Assembly (NCBI GenBank): GCA_043800975.1
Contig: JAZDMK010000337.1
Span: forward strand, 1-33,608
From: JAZDMK01 sp043800975
Lineage (GTDB): Bacteria > Bacteroidota > Bacteroidia > Bacteroidales > JAHJDW01
Length of the DNA: 33,608 nt
Direction: 5' to 3'
A program made the translations under genes and the position numbers. Within the stretch, counting starts at the first letter, position 1; every line of letters begins with the position of its first letter. The notes beneath the pieces are model-generated. The model searched no databases, was not told where the DNA came from, and saw nothing but the letters and a program-made list of their open reading frames with translations. Shown here piece by piece: positions 8,265 to 17,793 of this stretch.

Positions 8265-10688
8265 TTATTTGAGCGGTTCTCTTTTACCCAGAATTTCAAA
8301 TTTTCTAATCAGTTGCTCACCGTCAGTATCGACAAGAATCAGCACATGTTCCCCTTTTTCCGGCTGAAGTCCCATTTGATGAAAGCCGGTTGTTGCACCC
8401 AGAAACTGATTATCCAGATGCCAATATATGACTGCATCTTCATTTCGATGTGCTACCTGAAAGACAACTTTACCGGGCGTTCCATCCAGTTCAACCGGGA
8501 TATAAATTTTACTTAAATCCTTGGGATAAATTAAATCCATGTGCTGCACATTGCCTGTACCTGTTTCACAATCCTTACGGAATGGCGGAAGAGCTCTGTA
8601 AAAGGGATTCTTCGATTTAAAATACCATTCCATGACCGGTGGTAAAACAAACCATTTCAGGTGCTGCATATTTTCAACCGATTCGCAATCGCTGTTCACA
8701 CGCCACATTCCCGTCTTATCAAGGTGAACAATTTGATGATACGGACAAGGACCCACCTTAACTGCATTTTTCTGTGCCCAGATTGTATCCACAAATTCGC
8801 AAACAGGCGTCGCTTTAAAGCCACTATACCGGCATACAGCAACCTGCTCCATATTATCATAGGGTTGCGAAAACCAACCCGTGGGTCGCAAAATTCTAAA
8901 CACATCAAACAAAACGGGTGCTGCTGTTGCAACACCTGTCAGTCCCGGCCTTCCTTCACCATCTGCATTTCCTACCCACACAGCAACCACATACTGTGGG
9001 TTAACACCAATGGCCCAGCCATCACGGAAGCCAAAGCTGGTACCGGTTTTCCATGCAATACGTGCAGATGAAGAAAACTGCTGCCACTCGAAATCCTCAT
9101 CCGGACGAGCCACTTCGACCATCGCATCAAAAGTCAGCCATGCAGAACCCGGGCTGAATATGGGTTGCGTGCCATCACCCTGCTTTGAAGGCTCATATGT
9201 TTTTTCACTTAAATAATTTAAAGGCCGCCAGTCATTTTCATTCACACCTCCATTCCTGAGAAAGTACATATTCAGCATACGCGCCATGGAGGCATATACA
9301 CCTGAAATATCCCATAGCGTTCCTTCTGCACCACCTAGTATCAAAGACAATCCGTAATGTGAAGCCGGTTTATCAATCGTTGTCAATCCCAGTTTTTTTA
9401 GTAGATGATGAAACTTTTCAATTCCAAATTCCTGCAGCATTTTAACAGCTGGTACATTGAGTGAACGAGCCAAAGCGCGGGATGCATGTATTGCACCATC
9501 ATATTGCAGGTTATAATTTTCAGGTTGATAGCTCCCAATTTGAGTCGGAACATCGGGCACTAAAGTTTTTGGCGTTATCAAACCATCATCCAGCATTGCA
9601 GCGTACAGAAAGGGCTTCAGAATACTTCCCGTGCTGCGTGGTGCAATATTTACATCGACATAGGATGCATTCGCAGGATCTTTATCGCTCGTGTTACCAA
9701 CGTACGCCAGCACATTTCCGGTTTTTACTTCTGCAACAATAACTGAAATATTATTAATATCATTTGCTTTTAATCGCTGGTGATGCCGCTCAACAATGTC
9801 CGTTACCTGCTGCTGCATATCTGACGAAAGAGTTGTCTGAACAATTTGTCCTTTATGGCCTTCTTTCATGGCCCGGTCAGTCATATGCGAAGCAATTGAC
9901 GGCATTGGAAAGGGCTTTCCGGGAAGCGGTTCGGCTTTTGAAAGTTCTAAAGTAATGGCATCCATCGCTCCTACTTCATACAAACGCTCCAGCAAATGAT
10001 TTCGCTTTCTTAAAAGACGCGCCGAATTTTTGCCTGGATAAATCAGCGAAGGACTATTCGGCAAAATAGCAAGCGTTGCGGATTCCGCCCATGATAATCG
10101 ATCGGGACTTCGCCCGAAGTACCGCCAGGAAGCGGCTTCGAGCCCCACAACATTTCCTCCGAAGGGTGCATTGGCAGCATACATAGCCAGAATTTCATCT
10201 TTTGTATAGGTCAATTCCAGTCGCGTTGCAAGCGTTACTTCAATCATTTTTTCAAAAACATTTCTGGACTTTCCCTTGCGCATAATGCGTATAAGCTGCA
10301 TTGTTATAGTGCTTCCACCACTTTTCACTTCACGCGAAGTTATGTTTTGCCACATCGCTCGTGCAAATGCAAACGGATTAAAACCAAAGTGGCTGTAGTA
10401 ATCGCGGTCTTCAAACTGTATCAGCGCCAGCTTATATTTAAACGGAATCAGGCCTCTGTTTGGAAAACGCCATTGTCCGTCATCCGCAATGCGCGCACCA
10501 ATCAGCGCTTTATCTTTATCAAGTAATATTGTTGAAAGCGGATCTTTAAAAAGTGGACGCGGCAATGAAAAGAAGAGATACCAAAAGATCAAAACAAAAA
10601 AAACAGAAACAAAAATCCCTTTCCTCGTCTTAAAAAAACGAAGTTTCTTTAATAAAAACTCTCTTGATAAATATTCCTTCACGCGCAT
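8265..10688 (-). CDS. pbpC: Penicillin-binding protein 1C, bifunctional glycosyltransferase/transpeptidase
   Basis: 807 residues; polymerises and cross-links peptidoglycan in the periplasm. A membrane anchor lies at about 24-42. The GT51 glycosyltransferase domain (about 60-235) has Glu93 in FEDRDYYSHFG and GGSTITMQ (124-131). The transpeptidase domain (about 310-560) has the nucleophile motif S355-I-L-K358 in TGSILKPF, an S-x-N motif in ARSLNVPAV, and KTGTS near residue 545. The C-terminal ~90 residues look like the BiPBP_C domain typical of PBP1C. The gene lies 37 bp downstream of the A2M gene; pairing of pbpC with the yfhM-type alpha-2-macroglobulin is well known in bacteria. A strong hairpin lies just before its ATG. 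Confidence 0.95.
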   Translation of the reverse strand: MRVKEYLSREFLLKKLRFFKTRKGIFVSVFFVLIFWYLFFSLPRPLFKDPLSTILLDKDKALIGARIADDGQWRFPNRGLIPFKYKLALIQFEDRDYYSHFGFNPFAFARAMWQNITSREVKSGGSTITMQLIRIMRKGKSRNVFEKMIEVTLATRLELTYTKDEILAMYAANAPFGGNVVGLEAASWRYFGRSPDRLSWAESATLAILPNSPSLIYPGKNSARLLRKRNHLLERLYEVGAMDAITLELSKAEPLPGKPFPMPSIASHMTDRAMKEGHKGQIVQTTLSSDMQQQVTDIVERHHQRLKANDINNISVIVAEVKTGNVLAYVGNTSDKDPANASYVDVNIAPRSTGSILKPFLYAAMLDDGLITPKTLVPDVPTQIGSYQPENYNLQYDGAIHASRALARSLNVPAVKMLQEFGIEKFHHLLKKLGLTTIDKPASHYGLSLILGGAEGTLWDISGVYASMARMLNMYFLRNGGVNENDWRPLNYLSEKTYEPSKQGDGTQPIFSPGSAWLTFDAMVEVARPDEDFEWQQFSSSARIAWKTGTSFGFRDGWAIGVNPQYVVAVWVGNADGEGRPGLTGVATAAPVLFDVFRILRPTGWFSQPYDNMEQVAVCRYSGFKATPVCEFVDTIWAQKNAVKVGPCPYHQIVHLDKTGMWRVNSDCESVENMQHLKWFVLPPVMEWYFKSKNPFYRALPPFRKDCETGTGNVQHMDLIYPKDLSKIYIPVELDGTPGKVVFQVAHRNEDAVIYWHLDNQFLGATTGFHQMGLQPEKGEHVLILVDTDGEQLIRKFEILGKREPLK

Positions 10689-10695
10689 GAAAAGA

Positions 10696-10719
10696 AAGCG
10701 CAGGCAAAAGCCTGCGCTT
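10696..10719 (-). terminator. Perfect hairpin in the A2M-pbpC spacer
   Basis: AAGCGCAGGC and GCCTGCGCTT form a perfect 10-bp stem with a 4-nt loop. On the minus strand it is followed by TCTTTTC, a short U-rich stretch, and then the pbpC ATG only 7 nt away. It begins 6 nt after the A2M stop. It could be a leaky terminator that lowers pbpC output, or an mRNA-stabilising stem protecting the A2M message. A function in restricting ribosome access to pbpC is also possible. Confidence 0.6.
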
Positions 10720-10725
10720 ATTCAT

Positions 10726-13700
10726 TTATAATCCTGGAATTACTTCCACCCATTTACCCGGCACACGGGCATTAATGGTTGCATCATACATTGCTTCTGC
10801 GTAGAACGTAGGCAAGTAGTACCTTCCGCAATAACTTGCATTCAGAAGCACACGGTAAGTTTTGCTGACATTGGCAGGAATATTTACATAGGTGTAAACT
10901 CTATCATCCCTGAAGTCCTGATATTGATAATCAGACATACTTAAACGAGCACCCGACTCATCCATGCGTGTATTGTGAATTTCCCAACCGGAAGGGAAAA
11001 CCATGGACAAAGCCACTTGCTTCAAGTCACCTCGGGTTCCGGGATTGCTCAGTGTAACTTCAGCAATAAAATCAGTACCCTGTGCCAGCTTCACTGGATC
11101 TACGGCAGCACCTTTCAGGTTCGTGAATTTTACAACCAGCTTCATGTTGTTTTGAGCTGCCGTGTTATCACCAATTTGAGGAATTCCTTCAATAATAACA
11201 CGGGCATACAATATCGACTTCCCTTCATTCTTGACTGTTACTTTTCCTTTAGCAGCCGATCCTGCAAGCTTCATATCCGATTCAGAAATATACTTTCGAA
11301 CATTTGCACTGACTGAATTTCCTTTATTTATTTTGTATGAATATTTCACTTCAGGCGAAAGCCCGCTTCCATTCAGGTATTTCGAAATTGCAAGTAAACT
11401 ATATGCTGTTGTTTGTGTACTCATCCACGCATCCGCACTGAGTGCTGCCGACACTTCACGCACTAGCGGAGCTGCTTTTGCACGCATGTTCATAAGACTG
11501 AGTGCTTCCACAATCATGGATTTATCACGGTAATCAGAACCATATGTGTTGTACAATTCCCGATAAGGAGTTATTGTTGTAGGTGCTGATGCAGCCAGTT
11601 TTTTGGCAACCTCAACCTGTCCGGCTAAATAGTAAGCCACCGCCAGTCGCCACTTTGCAGCGGGCGACAGTGTTTTCAATTCACGCAGCCGGTTCATGGA
11701 ACCCATATCGGGAGCCTTTGCCAATGCCAGCGTGTACAGGCGATATGCCTGAACCAGATCCGAATTATAATACATCGAATTATACGGAGCCCAAACAGCA
11801 GCGCGGTTTTTCTGATAGCGCTTCCATGGCTCTAAAAATCCTACAGGCATGGAATAACCTTTGAATGAAGCTTCCAGCATAAAATGTCCGGCATAGCTAG
11901 TGCCCCATTCATCTGCATCGTACATGCCTGGCCAGTACGCCAATCCACCGCTCTTCGTCTGGAATGATTTGATACGAGCCATGGCAGCTTTGATGTTCTT
12001 TTCAGTTTTCGCTTTTACTTCTTTTGATAAATCAAGTAAATCGGCTAGATACAACTGCGGGAAAGCCGCTGATGTGGTCTGTTCAATGCAGCCATGCGGA
12101 TAATCAATCAGGTATTTAAGTCGTTGCTCCAGATTAATGGGTGGACAAGAGGAAACTTCCAATGTACCTTTATTGGTACCGGCCATTCCTACAGGTGCAT
12201 AATCCAGTGTTACTGTTTCACCAGGTTTAATAATCGTTTCAACAACATCGGTTACTTTCGGATTCGGATTTCTCACGTCAATTTCAATGGCTTGCGTAGC
12301 TTTTTCATTACCCGATGTAGCAACAATAAAAATCTTTCCAATACCCAGTTGGGGTTTTACCTTCATGTTGAATTCAACAATTTCATCCCCCACTTTATTA
12401 AACTTCAGACTTCTCTTGTTAGATCCATCAATAGTGATGAGGTTATTTGTCGTAATGGAAATATTTACATTCTTCACATGTTTTTCCATTGCAAAAACAT
12501 CAACGGGAAGTTTGAATGTCTCACCCGGACCGATGACTCTGGGCAAAGTTCCCAGTACCATCAATGGTTTGCGAACAGCTACTGTTTTATCTTCTGATCC
12601 GTAAGCACCGTCCTGACCGGCTATCACCATGATTCGGACTGATCCGACATATTGCGGCATTTTGAAAGTATGCGACATCGTTTGCCCTTTCTTTAATGCA
12701 AAAGGACCAAAAAATTTCACCATGGGCTTGAAGCGGTTTGCTTTCATGCCACCTTTACTACCGCTGGCTTCATCACCACCCCCGATACTCAGGATGCGTT
12801 CCAGATCACCACCGTAAGCACCCATCACATAATCATACAAATCCCATGTCTTCACACCCAAGGCTTCTCTTGCATAGAAAGTTTTCCACGGGTCTGGGGT
12901 TTCAAAACGAGTAAGGTCAAGGATTCCTTCATCAACAACCGCCAAAGTATAAGTCATGGCTTTTCCGTTTTCTTCTTTTACAGAAATGGTAGTATTCTCC
13001 TCCGGCCTGATTACATCTTTCGAAATAATTACAGGACGCAAATGTGTATTTGGATCTTCCACAAAAACAGGAACCACACCATACAAACGAATCGGGAGAT
13101 CATTGGCTACCTGTCCATGTGGTTGTAATAGCGATACATGAACATATACATTGGGTGCCATCTCTCCTTTTACTTCAAATGAAAATTCAGATGTTCCTTT
13201 TTTTGTTTCGATCCAGTAAGATTCTAAAACACGTGAACCTGTTTCGACACTAACCAAAGCACGTCCGTTTTCTGCAGTAGGAATTGTAATTTTAACTTCA
13301 TCTCCTACTTTGTATTTTTCTTTATCAGTAGCAAGTTGCAGCATGCTGGCAGTTTTCGCAAACTCTTCGCGGTCGCGGCTGTACCATGATGGCCAGTCAA
13401 CATAAATAACTTTTCCGGTTGAGTGTCCGCTTGCAACATCGGTAACACGCACCATATAACGACCCCAATCGGGATAGTTCACGCGGAATTTGTAGTTTGC
13501 TTTTCCGTTCACTGTTGTTAATTCTTGAGCAGCTACTGGCTGATTATAAACTGAACCAACATAGTTTGCAAGATAATCGTCGGAGCTATCCCACCACCAT
13601 TTCCAGGAAACTTTATATACTTCCACTTTCACTTTTGCAGAAGGCAACGGACGACCATTTGCATCAAGATTTACAATCTGCATCAGATGATTTGTATCTG

Positions 13701-16305
13701 TAACCAGCATTCCTGAATAGCGGTCACCCTTCGGTGTCATAAGACCTACAAACGAATTATAAGGATAATAAGGAAGGCTGAAACGATCAACGCTGAATGC
13801 GCCACTCTCTTCAAAGACGCGGGTTTCGAAGCTTGCCTTCAGCATACCCGGCGCTGATTTATTGGTATTGATTTCAGCTGAGAAAGCCGCTTTGCCGTTA
13901 TCATCGAGATTGCCCTGGTACAGCATCTGGCTTTCACTTCCGAAAGTTCTAGATGGATCATCAAAGACAAAATCTTTATATCCCTTAAAAGTGGTTTCCA
14001 TTTCTGTGAGGGTAACAAAAATGTCGGTCTTCAGTTTTCTTGCGACCGCACCATGCAACCATTTCACATCCATGATTCCTTTTACACCAGCAGCTTTTGA
14101 TAATTTCTGCGCACCAAAATCAAGGGCAATTTTTAAGCGATTGGGGATAATAGTTTCGATTTTTAATTCTTTCGCAAACACACTGCTTCCTACTTTCACA
14201 CGTGCCATCCAGTTTCCTGTCGGTGCATTGGCATCTGTAACAGTTGAGAAATTATAAAAACCATTGACAGAATTATTTTTCACAACATGCTTCACAACCT
14301 GTCCCTGCGGGTTCAGCAGTTCAAATACGACAGGATGTTTTTCTGGTATTTTTTTCTCTTTGTCTTCAAGAATAAATGTGATGAACAAAGAATCACCGGG
14401 ACGCCAGACGCCACGTTCACCATAAATAAATCCCTTCACGCCTTTGTTTACGGATTCTCCGGCAACATCAAACATACTCAATGAAAGTGAGGAACCATCG
14501 TCCAGACGGAGATAGCCGCGCTGCTTACCTTTTTTAGCAATTAATAAATAAGGAGATTTGCGAAGCTTGGTATTTGCCATTCCCTCACCATCTGTTGTGA
14601 GGGATGCCATCTTCTGCTGTTGAAAATCCAGCAACTCGAGTGTAACACCACTCATCGGTTTTGTATCGCGAATATCCGTAACATAAAAATTCATTGTTCC
14701 GTCACTGCCACGCTTTGTAATGATTCCGATATCAGAAGCAAGAATATTTCTGCTAACCGTTTTGCTTGAATAATAGGCAGCGTTGCAAGGATTATCACGA
14801 TCGTACCAATTGTAATCTCCATCATAATAATAATCGGAATAGTAAGAATCATCATAGCTGTAATCGCTATAATAACCGTAGGAATCCTGTGCATCATCTT
14901 CCGAATTTTCCTGCATGTCAGTTTCCGGCTCTGCAGTAGGTTCATTGCTATCACAGGGATACAAAGAATATTTTTTACTAAAACTGATACTCACTTTGTA
15001 AATCGCACCGGGTTCTGCATTGATCAGGTCAGCCAGATCCAGTGAAAAACGATTCCACTGCCCATAGTTTGTAACACCTGTGAGAGGTACTGTTTTATTT
15101 AATACTACTTTTCCTACACGATAGAGTTCACGGTCATCTCCAAGCTTATTCACTTGTAAAAACTGAGCAACATTATCTTCAAAAATCTTAACGATCTTCA
15201 CATCAACCGCACGCAGATTAACGGCTTCGAAAGGGAAGATAAGTCCGTTTGAACTAGGAAGAATATTTCCTTTGCCGAGTAAACGCACGGCTGGCTTCAC
15301 ATCTTCAAATTTTATCTGTTGGGATAGATATTTTCCAAGTTGCTTTCCTTTTACATTTTTAATTGAAGAGACAACTGTAGCGAGCATGTTCCCTGTCTGA
15401 GGGGATGCAGGAAACACGCGTATTTCGTTATCTTCAATAAAGAATTTCAATCCGGTCAGTTTTCCGATATGCACCAATCCATCCAAAACCTGATCAGGCA
15501 TAAGGGGATCTGTAAACTGCAAAACAACAAACTGGTCGGGAGCCTGTTCAACCTTTGCACGAACCATCTTAAATGTATTCAGTGAAAAAATCTGTACTTC
15601 CTGATCGCCCTTTTTATTACAATCTATAGAACTTCCGTTCCATTCAAGATCAACATGTGAATCAGACGTAGTGCGCCTTACACTGTCAACCCTGAATTGA
15701 TGAGTACGCTTGTCTTCATTGTGAATCCATGTAATCTTGAGATTTTTATTATCCTGTGTTGCAGTAAGTGTTTTTTCAAGATCTTTTGAATCGGCAGCAT
15801 CTGCAGTATGAAGCACGCCAATAATACGATTCAGCGAAAGATTATTATTGTTGTATGGTTTAATGTTTTCTACCTCTACTTCTATTCCCTGATATTGGGT
15901 ACGGAAATCAAATTCAAACGTACTCAGGCTGTCGGGCACATCAATTAGCTTGCTCAATTTAAAACTTGCTTTGTATTTCTGCCCAGCAGGAAGCTTTTTA
16001 TCCGGCTTGAATTCGATGGTTCTTGCATCCAACCATTTTGTTTTTCCTTTGATGGATGGCGTAAAATCAAAAAGTTCCATACGCATGGCAGAGTTCATCA
16101 CTGCAGAATCTGCAAAATCAGTTGTCATGCGAATTTTAATCGTTGATTCTGTAGAAATAGTTCCTGCAGAATAGGCTGCCACATACTCACGAAAAGAGAT
16201 TTTATTGGCATGTTTGCTTCCACCTGCTTCACGAATGATCAGGATCATAGCAGCAAGAATAAGGGCAGCGCCCCCGATGGTCAGGATAATTTTGTTCCGG
16301 TTCAT
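10726..16305 (-). CDS. Bacterial alpha-2-macroglobulin (YfhM type) with thioester
   Basis: 1859 residues. Bacterial A2Ms are broad protease traps in the periplasm: cleavage of a bait region triggers the thioester to bind the attacker. Here the thioester motif is C1406-I-E-Q1409 in YPHGCIEQTTSAAFPQ and is intact. The N-terminus (IILTIGGAALILAAMILII) is a membrane anchor with no lipobox, whereas E. coli YfhM is a lipoprotein. The body is a chain of macroglobulin-like beta domains; MG7/A2M-type phrases include GVRIMVIAG-like VGSVRIMVIAGQDG. The C-terminus holds the helical thioester domain and a receptor-like beta domain. A Tyr/Asp-rich stretch (about 470-505) sits between Cys near 450 and Cys507. 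It is the first gene of the A2M-pbpC-protease operon. A TAAATTTA sequence (16337-16344) is a weak promoter candidate. Confidence 0.95.
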   Translation of the reverse strand: MNRNKIILTIGGAALILAAMILIIREAGGSKHANKISFREYVAAYSAGTISTESTIKIRMTTDFADSAVMNSAMRMELFDFTPSIKGKTKWLDARTIEFKPDKKLPAGQKYKASFKLSKLIDVPDSLSTFEFDFRTQYQGIEVEVENIKPYNNNNLSLNRIIGVLHTADAADSKDLEKTLTATQDNKNLKITWIHNEDKRTHQFRVDSVRRTTSDSHVDLEWNGSSIDCNKKGDQEVQIFSLNTFKMVRAKVEQAPDQFVVLQFTDPLMPDQVLDGLVHIGKLTGLKFFIEDNEIRVFPASPQTGNMLATVVSSIKNVKGKQLGKYLSQQIKFEDVKPAVRLLGKGNILPSSNGLIFPFEAVNLRAVDVKIVKIFEDNVAQFLQVNKLGDDRELYRVGKVVLNKTVPLTGVTNYGQWNRFSLDLADLINAEPGAIYKVSISFSKKYSLYPCDSNEPTAEPETDMQENSEDDAQDSYGYYSDYSYDDSYYSDYYYDGDYNWYDRDNPCNAAYYSSKTVSRNILASDIGIITKRGSDGTMNFYVTDIRDTKPMSGVTLELLDFQQQKMASLTTDGEGMANTKLRKSPYLLIAKKGKQRGYLRLDDGSSLSLSMFDVAGESVNKGVKGFIYGERGVWRPGDSLFITFILEDKEKKIPEKHPVVFELLNPQGQVVKHVVKNNSVNGFYNFSTVTDANAPTGNWMARVKVGSSVFAKELKIETIIPNRLKIALDFGAQKLSKAAGVKGIMDVKWLHGAVARKLKTDIFVTLTEMETTFKGYKDFVFDDPSRTFGSESQMLYQGNLDDNGKAAFSAEINTNKSAPGMLKASFETRVFEESGAFSVDRFSLPYYPYNSFVGLMTPKGDRYSGMLVTDTNHLMQIVNLDANGRPLPSAKVKVEVYKVSWKWWWDSSDDYLANYVGSVYNQPVAAQELTTVNGKANYKFRVNYPDWGRYMVRVTDVASGHSTGKVIYVDWPSWYSRDREEFAKTASMLQLATDKEKYKVGDEVKITIPTAENGRALVSVETGSRVLESYWIETKKGTSEFSFEVKGEMAPNVYVHVSLLQPHGQVANDLPIRLYGVVPVFVEDPNTHLRPVIISKDVIRPEENTTISVKEENGKAMTYTLAVVDEGILDLTRFETPDPWKTFYAREALGVKTWDLYDYVMGAYGGDLERILSIGGGDEASGSKGGMKANRFKPMVKFFGPFALKKGQTMSHTFKMPQYVGSVRIMVIAGQDGAYGSEDKTVAVRKPLMVLGTLPRVIGPGETFKLPVDVFAMEKHVKNVNISITTNNLITIDGSNKRSLKFNKVGDEIVEFNMKVKPQLGIGKIFIVATSGNEKATQAIEIDVRNPNPKVTDVVETIIKPGETVTLDYAPVGMAGTNKGTLEVSSCPPINLEQRLKYLIDYPHGCIEQTTSAAFPQLYLADLLDLSKEVKAKTEKNIKAAMARIKSFQTKSGGLAYWPGMYDADEWGTSYAGHFMLEASFKGYSMPVGFLEPWKRYQKNRAAVWAPYNSMYYNSDLVQAYRLYTLALAKAPDMGSMNRLRELKTLSPAAKWRLAVAYYLAGQVEVAKKLAASAPTTITPYRELYNTYGSDYRDKSMIVEALSLMNMRAKAAPLVREVSAALSADAWMSTQTTAYSLLAISKYLNGSGLSPEVKYSYKINKGNSVSANVRKYISESDMKLAGSAAKGKVTVKNEGKSILYARVIIEGIPQIGDNTAAQNNMKLVVKFTNLKGAAVDPVKLAQGTDFIAEVTLSNPGTRGDLKQVALSMVFPSGWEIHNTRMDESGARLSMSDYQYQDFRDDRVYTYVNIPANVSKTYRVLLNASYCGRYYLPTFYAEAMYDATINARVPGKWVEVIPGL

Positions 16306-16460
16306 TGGTTCTTTGTTTCGGTTTAGGATTGGAACGTAAATTTAGCTTTTTTTTGATTTAATTGTTAATGTGTATAAATATTTTAGAAAGTTTTTTTTAT
16401 GCTGTATAAAACCTCAAAAAGTACAAAACCAAACTTTTTCGAAAATGATTTCATATTTTG

Positions 16461-16468
16461 TATTTTTG
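16461..16468 (+). promoter_or_regulatory. -7 box of the metallophosphoesterase gene (TATTTTTG)
   Basis: TATTTTTG matches TAnnTTTG and lies 16 nt before the ATG at 16485. It overlaps the first codons of a longer reading frame starting at 16458, which argues for the start at 16485. The rest of the 179-bp divergent spacer (16306-16484) is AT-rich and shows no other clear feature. Confidence 0.45.
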
Positions 16469-16484
16469 CATATATTTTTATACA

Positions 16485-17792
16485 ATGAACCGCATTCTAT
16501 TCTTTTCCATTATCCTACTTGCATCATCATTACGTCTGTCAGCACAGGAGCCCGATACACTGATCACAGAAATCAACACGCAAATGCCCGGCGCTTCCTG
16601 GAAATTTTCTTTTATACATCTTACTGATGTTCACATAGGCGATGGAGTAAAAAGTGATGATTACGGCACATACAGCTATTACGACAACACCGATCCTTCC
16701 GATGCAGGCCTTCCGCTTTCCATCCTACGAAATGTGATGCATTGGATCAACTTGCATGCAGTTGATGAAAAAATAAAATTCGTAATGATTACTGGTGATA
16801 TGACGGAAAGCGGCGAACGATCGGAGCTATATCGTTTTCGAGAAGTGATGGACTCGCTGTTAGTTCCTTATATCCCAATGATGGGCAACCATGACACATG
16901 GCCAAATGCTTTGCTTTTTGAAGCACCTTATCCGACAGGAGATTCTTTAATCAACACCATTTTTTTAAATTGCTTTTCATCCAATGCATCTCTCCTTCCC
17001 GCATGGAACAACGGAACCCGGCTGACACATGTATGGAACCCAGAATTCAGTTGTGCTTCATTTTTTCAGAACTATCGTTTCAGTTTGGGTAGCTACGATT
17101 TTGTTTGTACTGATTTTAATACGCGCGAACCTGCCTCAGGTGTTTACCCCGGAGCCATGCCCTATGCGAATATCAATAATTATCCTGGTGGTTCTTGGCC
17201 ATGGCTGAAGAATCAACTTGCTTCTGCCACTGAAACGAATAATACATTTATCTTCACACATTACCCTTTGTCGCAAAAGCCTTCTGCTATTGCCAGTTGT
17301 TATAATGCCACTGCATACGACAGCATTACTAGTTACGCATATAACTACAGAAATCATCTGGCAGCCTGGCTTTCCGGTCATCTTCACAATGATTCTGTTT
17401 ATTCTGTAATTGCTCCGGGCCTCACTCCCTCTGTTTGCACACAGTATGAAACTGCCGCCAACAGTGTTAATCCGGGTGGTCACTTCCGGATTGTACGCGT
17501 TTGGGATACCCTAAATGTGAATGCAGCTCCTTCTTTGGAAGTCAATAATTTCAATCCGCAAGTCTTTCCAAATCCGGCAAACGACGAACTTTACATAAGT
17601 GTTATTCCCGACAACTATTCTGTATCTGAATTTGAAATTCTGGATATCACCGGTAAAGTAATCTTCAATGAAAAAATAATTAATTCTTCAAACCGGCCTG
17701 TAATAAACATCTCCAGACTTGAAAAAGGAATTTACATTCTGCGAATAAAACTAGAAGATCAGATAATTTGCAGAAAATTTGTAAAGCAATAG
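16485..17792 (+). CDS. Secreted calcineurin-like metallophosphoesterase with T9SS sorting domain
   Basis: 435 residues from ATG 16485. The frame is open from 16458, but those nine codons precede the signal peptide and overlap the promoter box. Signal peptide MNRILFFSIILLASSLRLSA is followed by QE. All metallophosphoesterase metal and phosphate motifs are present in order: D48-V-H50 (FIHLTDVHIGDG), ITGDMTESG (D105), MMGNHDTW (GNHD 134-137), FTHYPLS and SGHLHNDS. The C-terminal ~75 residues (VFPNPANDELYIS ... EKGIYILRI) are a T9SS type A sorting domain. It should act outside the cell or on its surface, releasing phosphate from an unknown ester. It is convergent with the PHP gene with a single base between the stops. 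Confidence 0.92.
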   Translation: MNRILFFSIILLASSLRLSAQEPDTLITEINTQMPGASWKFSFIHLTDVHIGDGVKSDDYGTYSYYDNTDPSDAGLPLSILRNVMHWINLHAVDEKIKFVMITGDMTESGERSELYRFREVMDSLLVPYIPMMGNHDTWPNALLFEAPYPTGDSLINTIFLNCFSSNASLLPAWNNGTRLTHVWNPEFSCASFFQNYRFSLGSYDFVCTDFNTREPASGVYPGAMPYANINNYPGGSWPWLKNQLASATETNNTFIFTHYPLSQKPSAIASCYNATAYDSITSYAYNYRNHLAAWLSGHLHNDSVYSVIAPGLTPSVCTQYETAANSVNPGGHFRIVRVWDTLNVNAAPSLEVNNFNPQVFPNPANDELYISVIPDNYSVSEFEILDITGKVIFNEKIINSSNRPVINISRLEKGIYILRIKLEDQIICRKFVKQ

Positions 17793-17793
17793 A

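Noticed and set aside
8661..9216. Plus-strand frames of 111-136 codons
   Set aside because: They lie antisense within pbpC, whose catalytic motifs are intact; no family features or promoter.
14691..14954. Minus-strand 87-codon frame rich in Ile/Met
   Set aside because: Shifted reading of the Tyr/Asp-rich part of the A2M gene (TAT/GAT codons read as ATA/ATG/ATT).
16458..16484. Upstream ATG of the metallophosphoesterase
   Set aside because: Nine codons (MYFCIYFYT) before a proper signal peptide, overlapping the TATTTTTG box.
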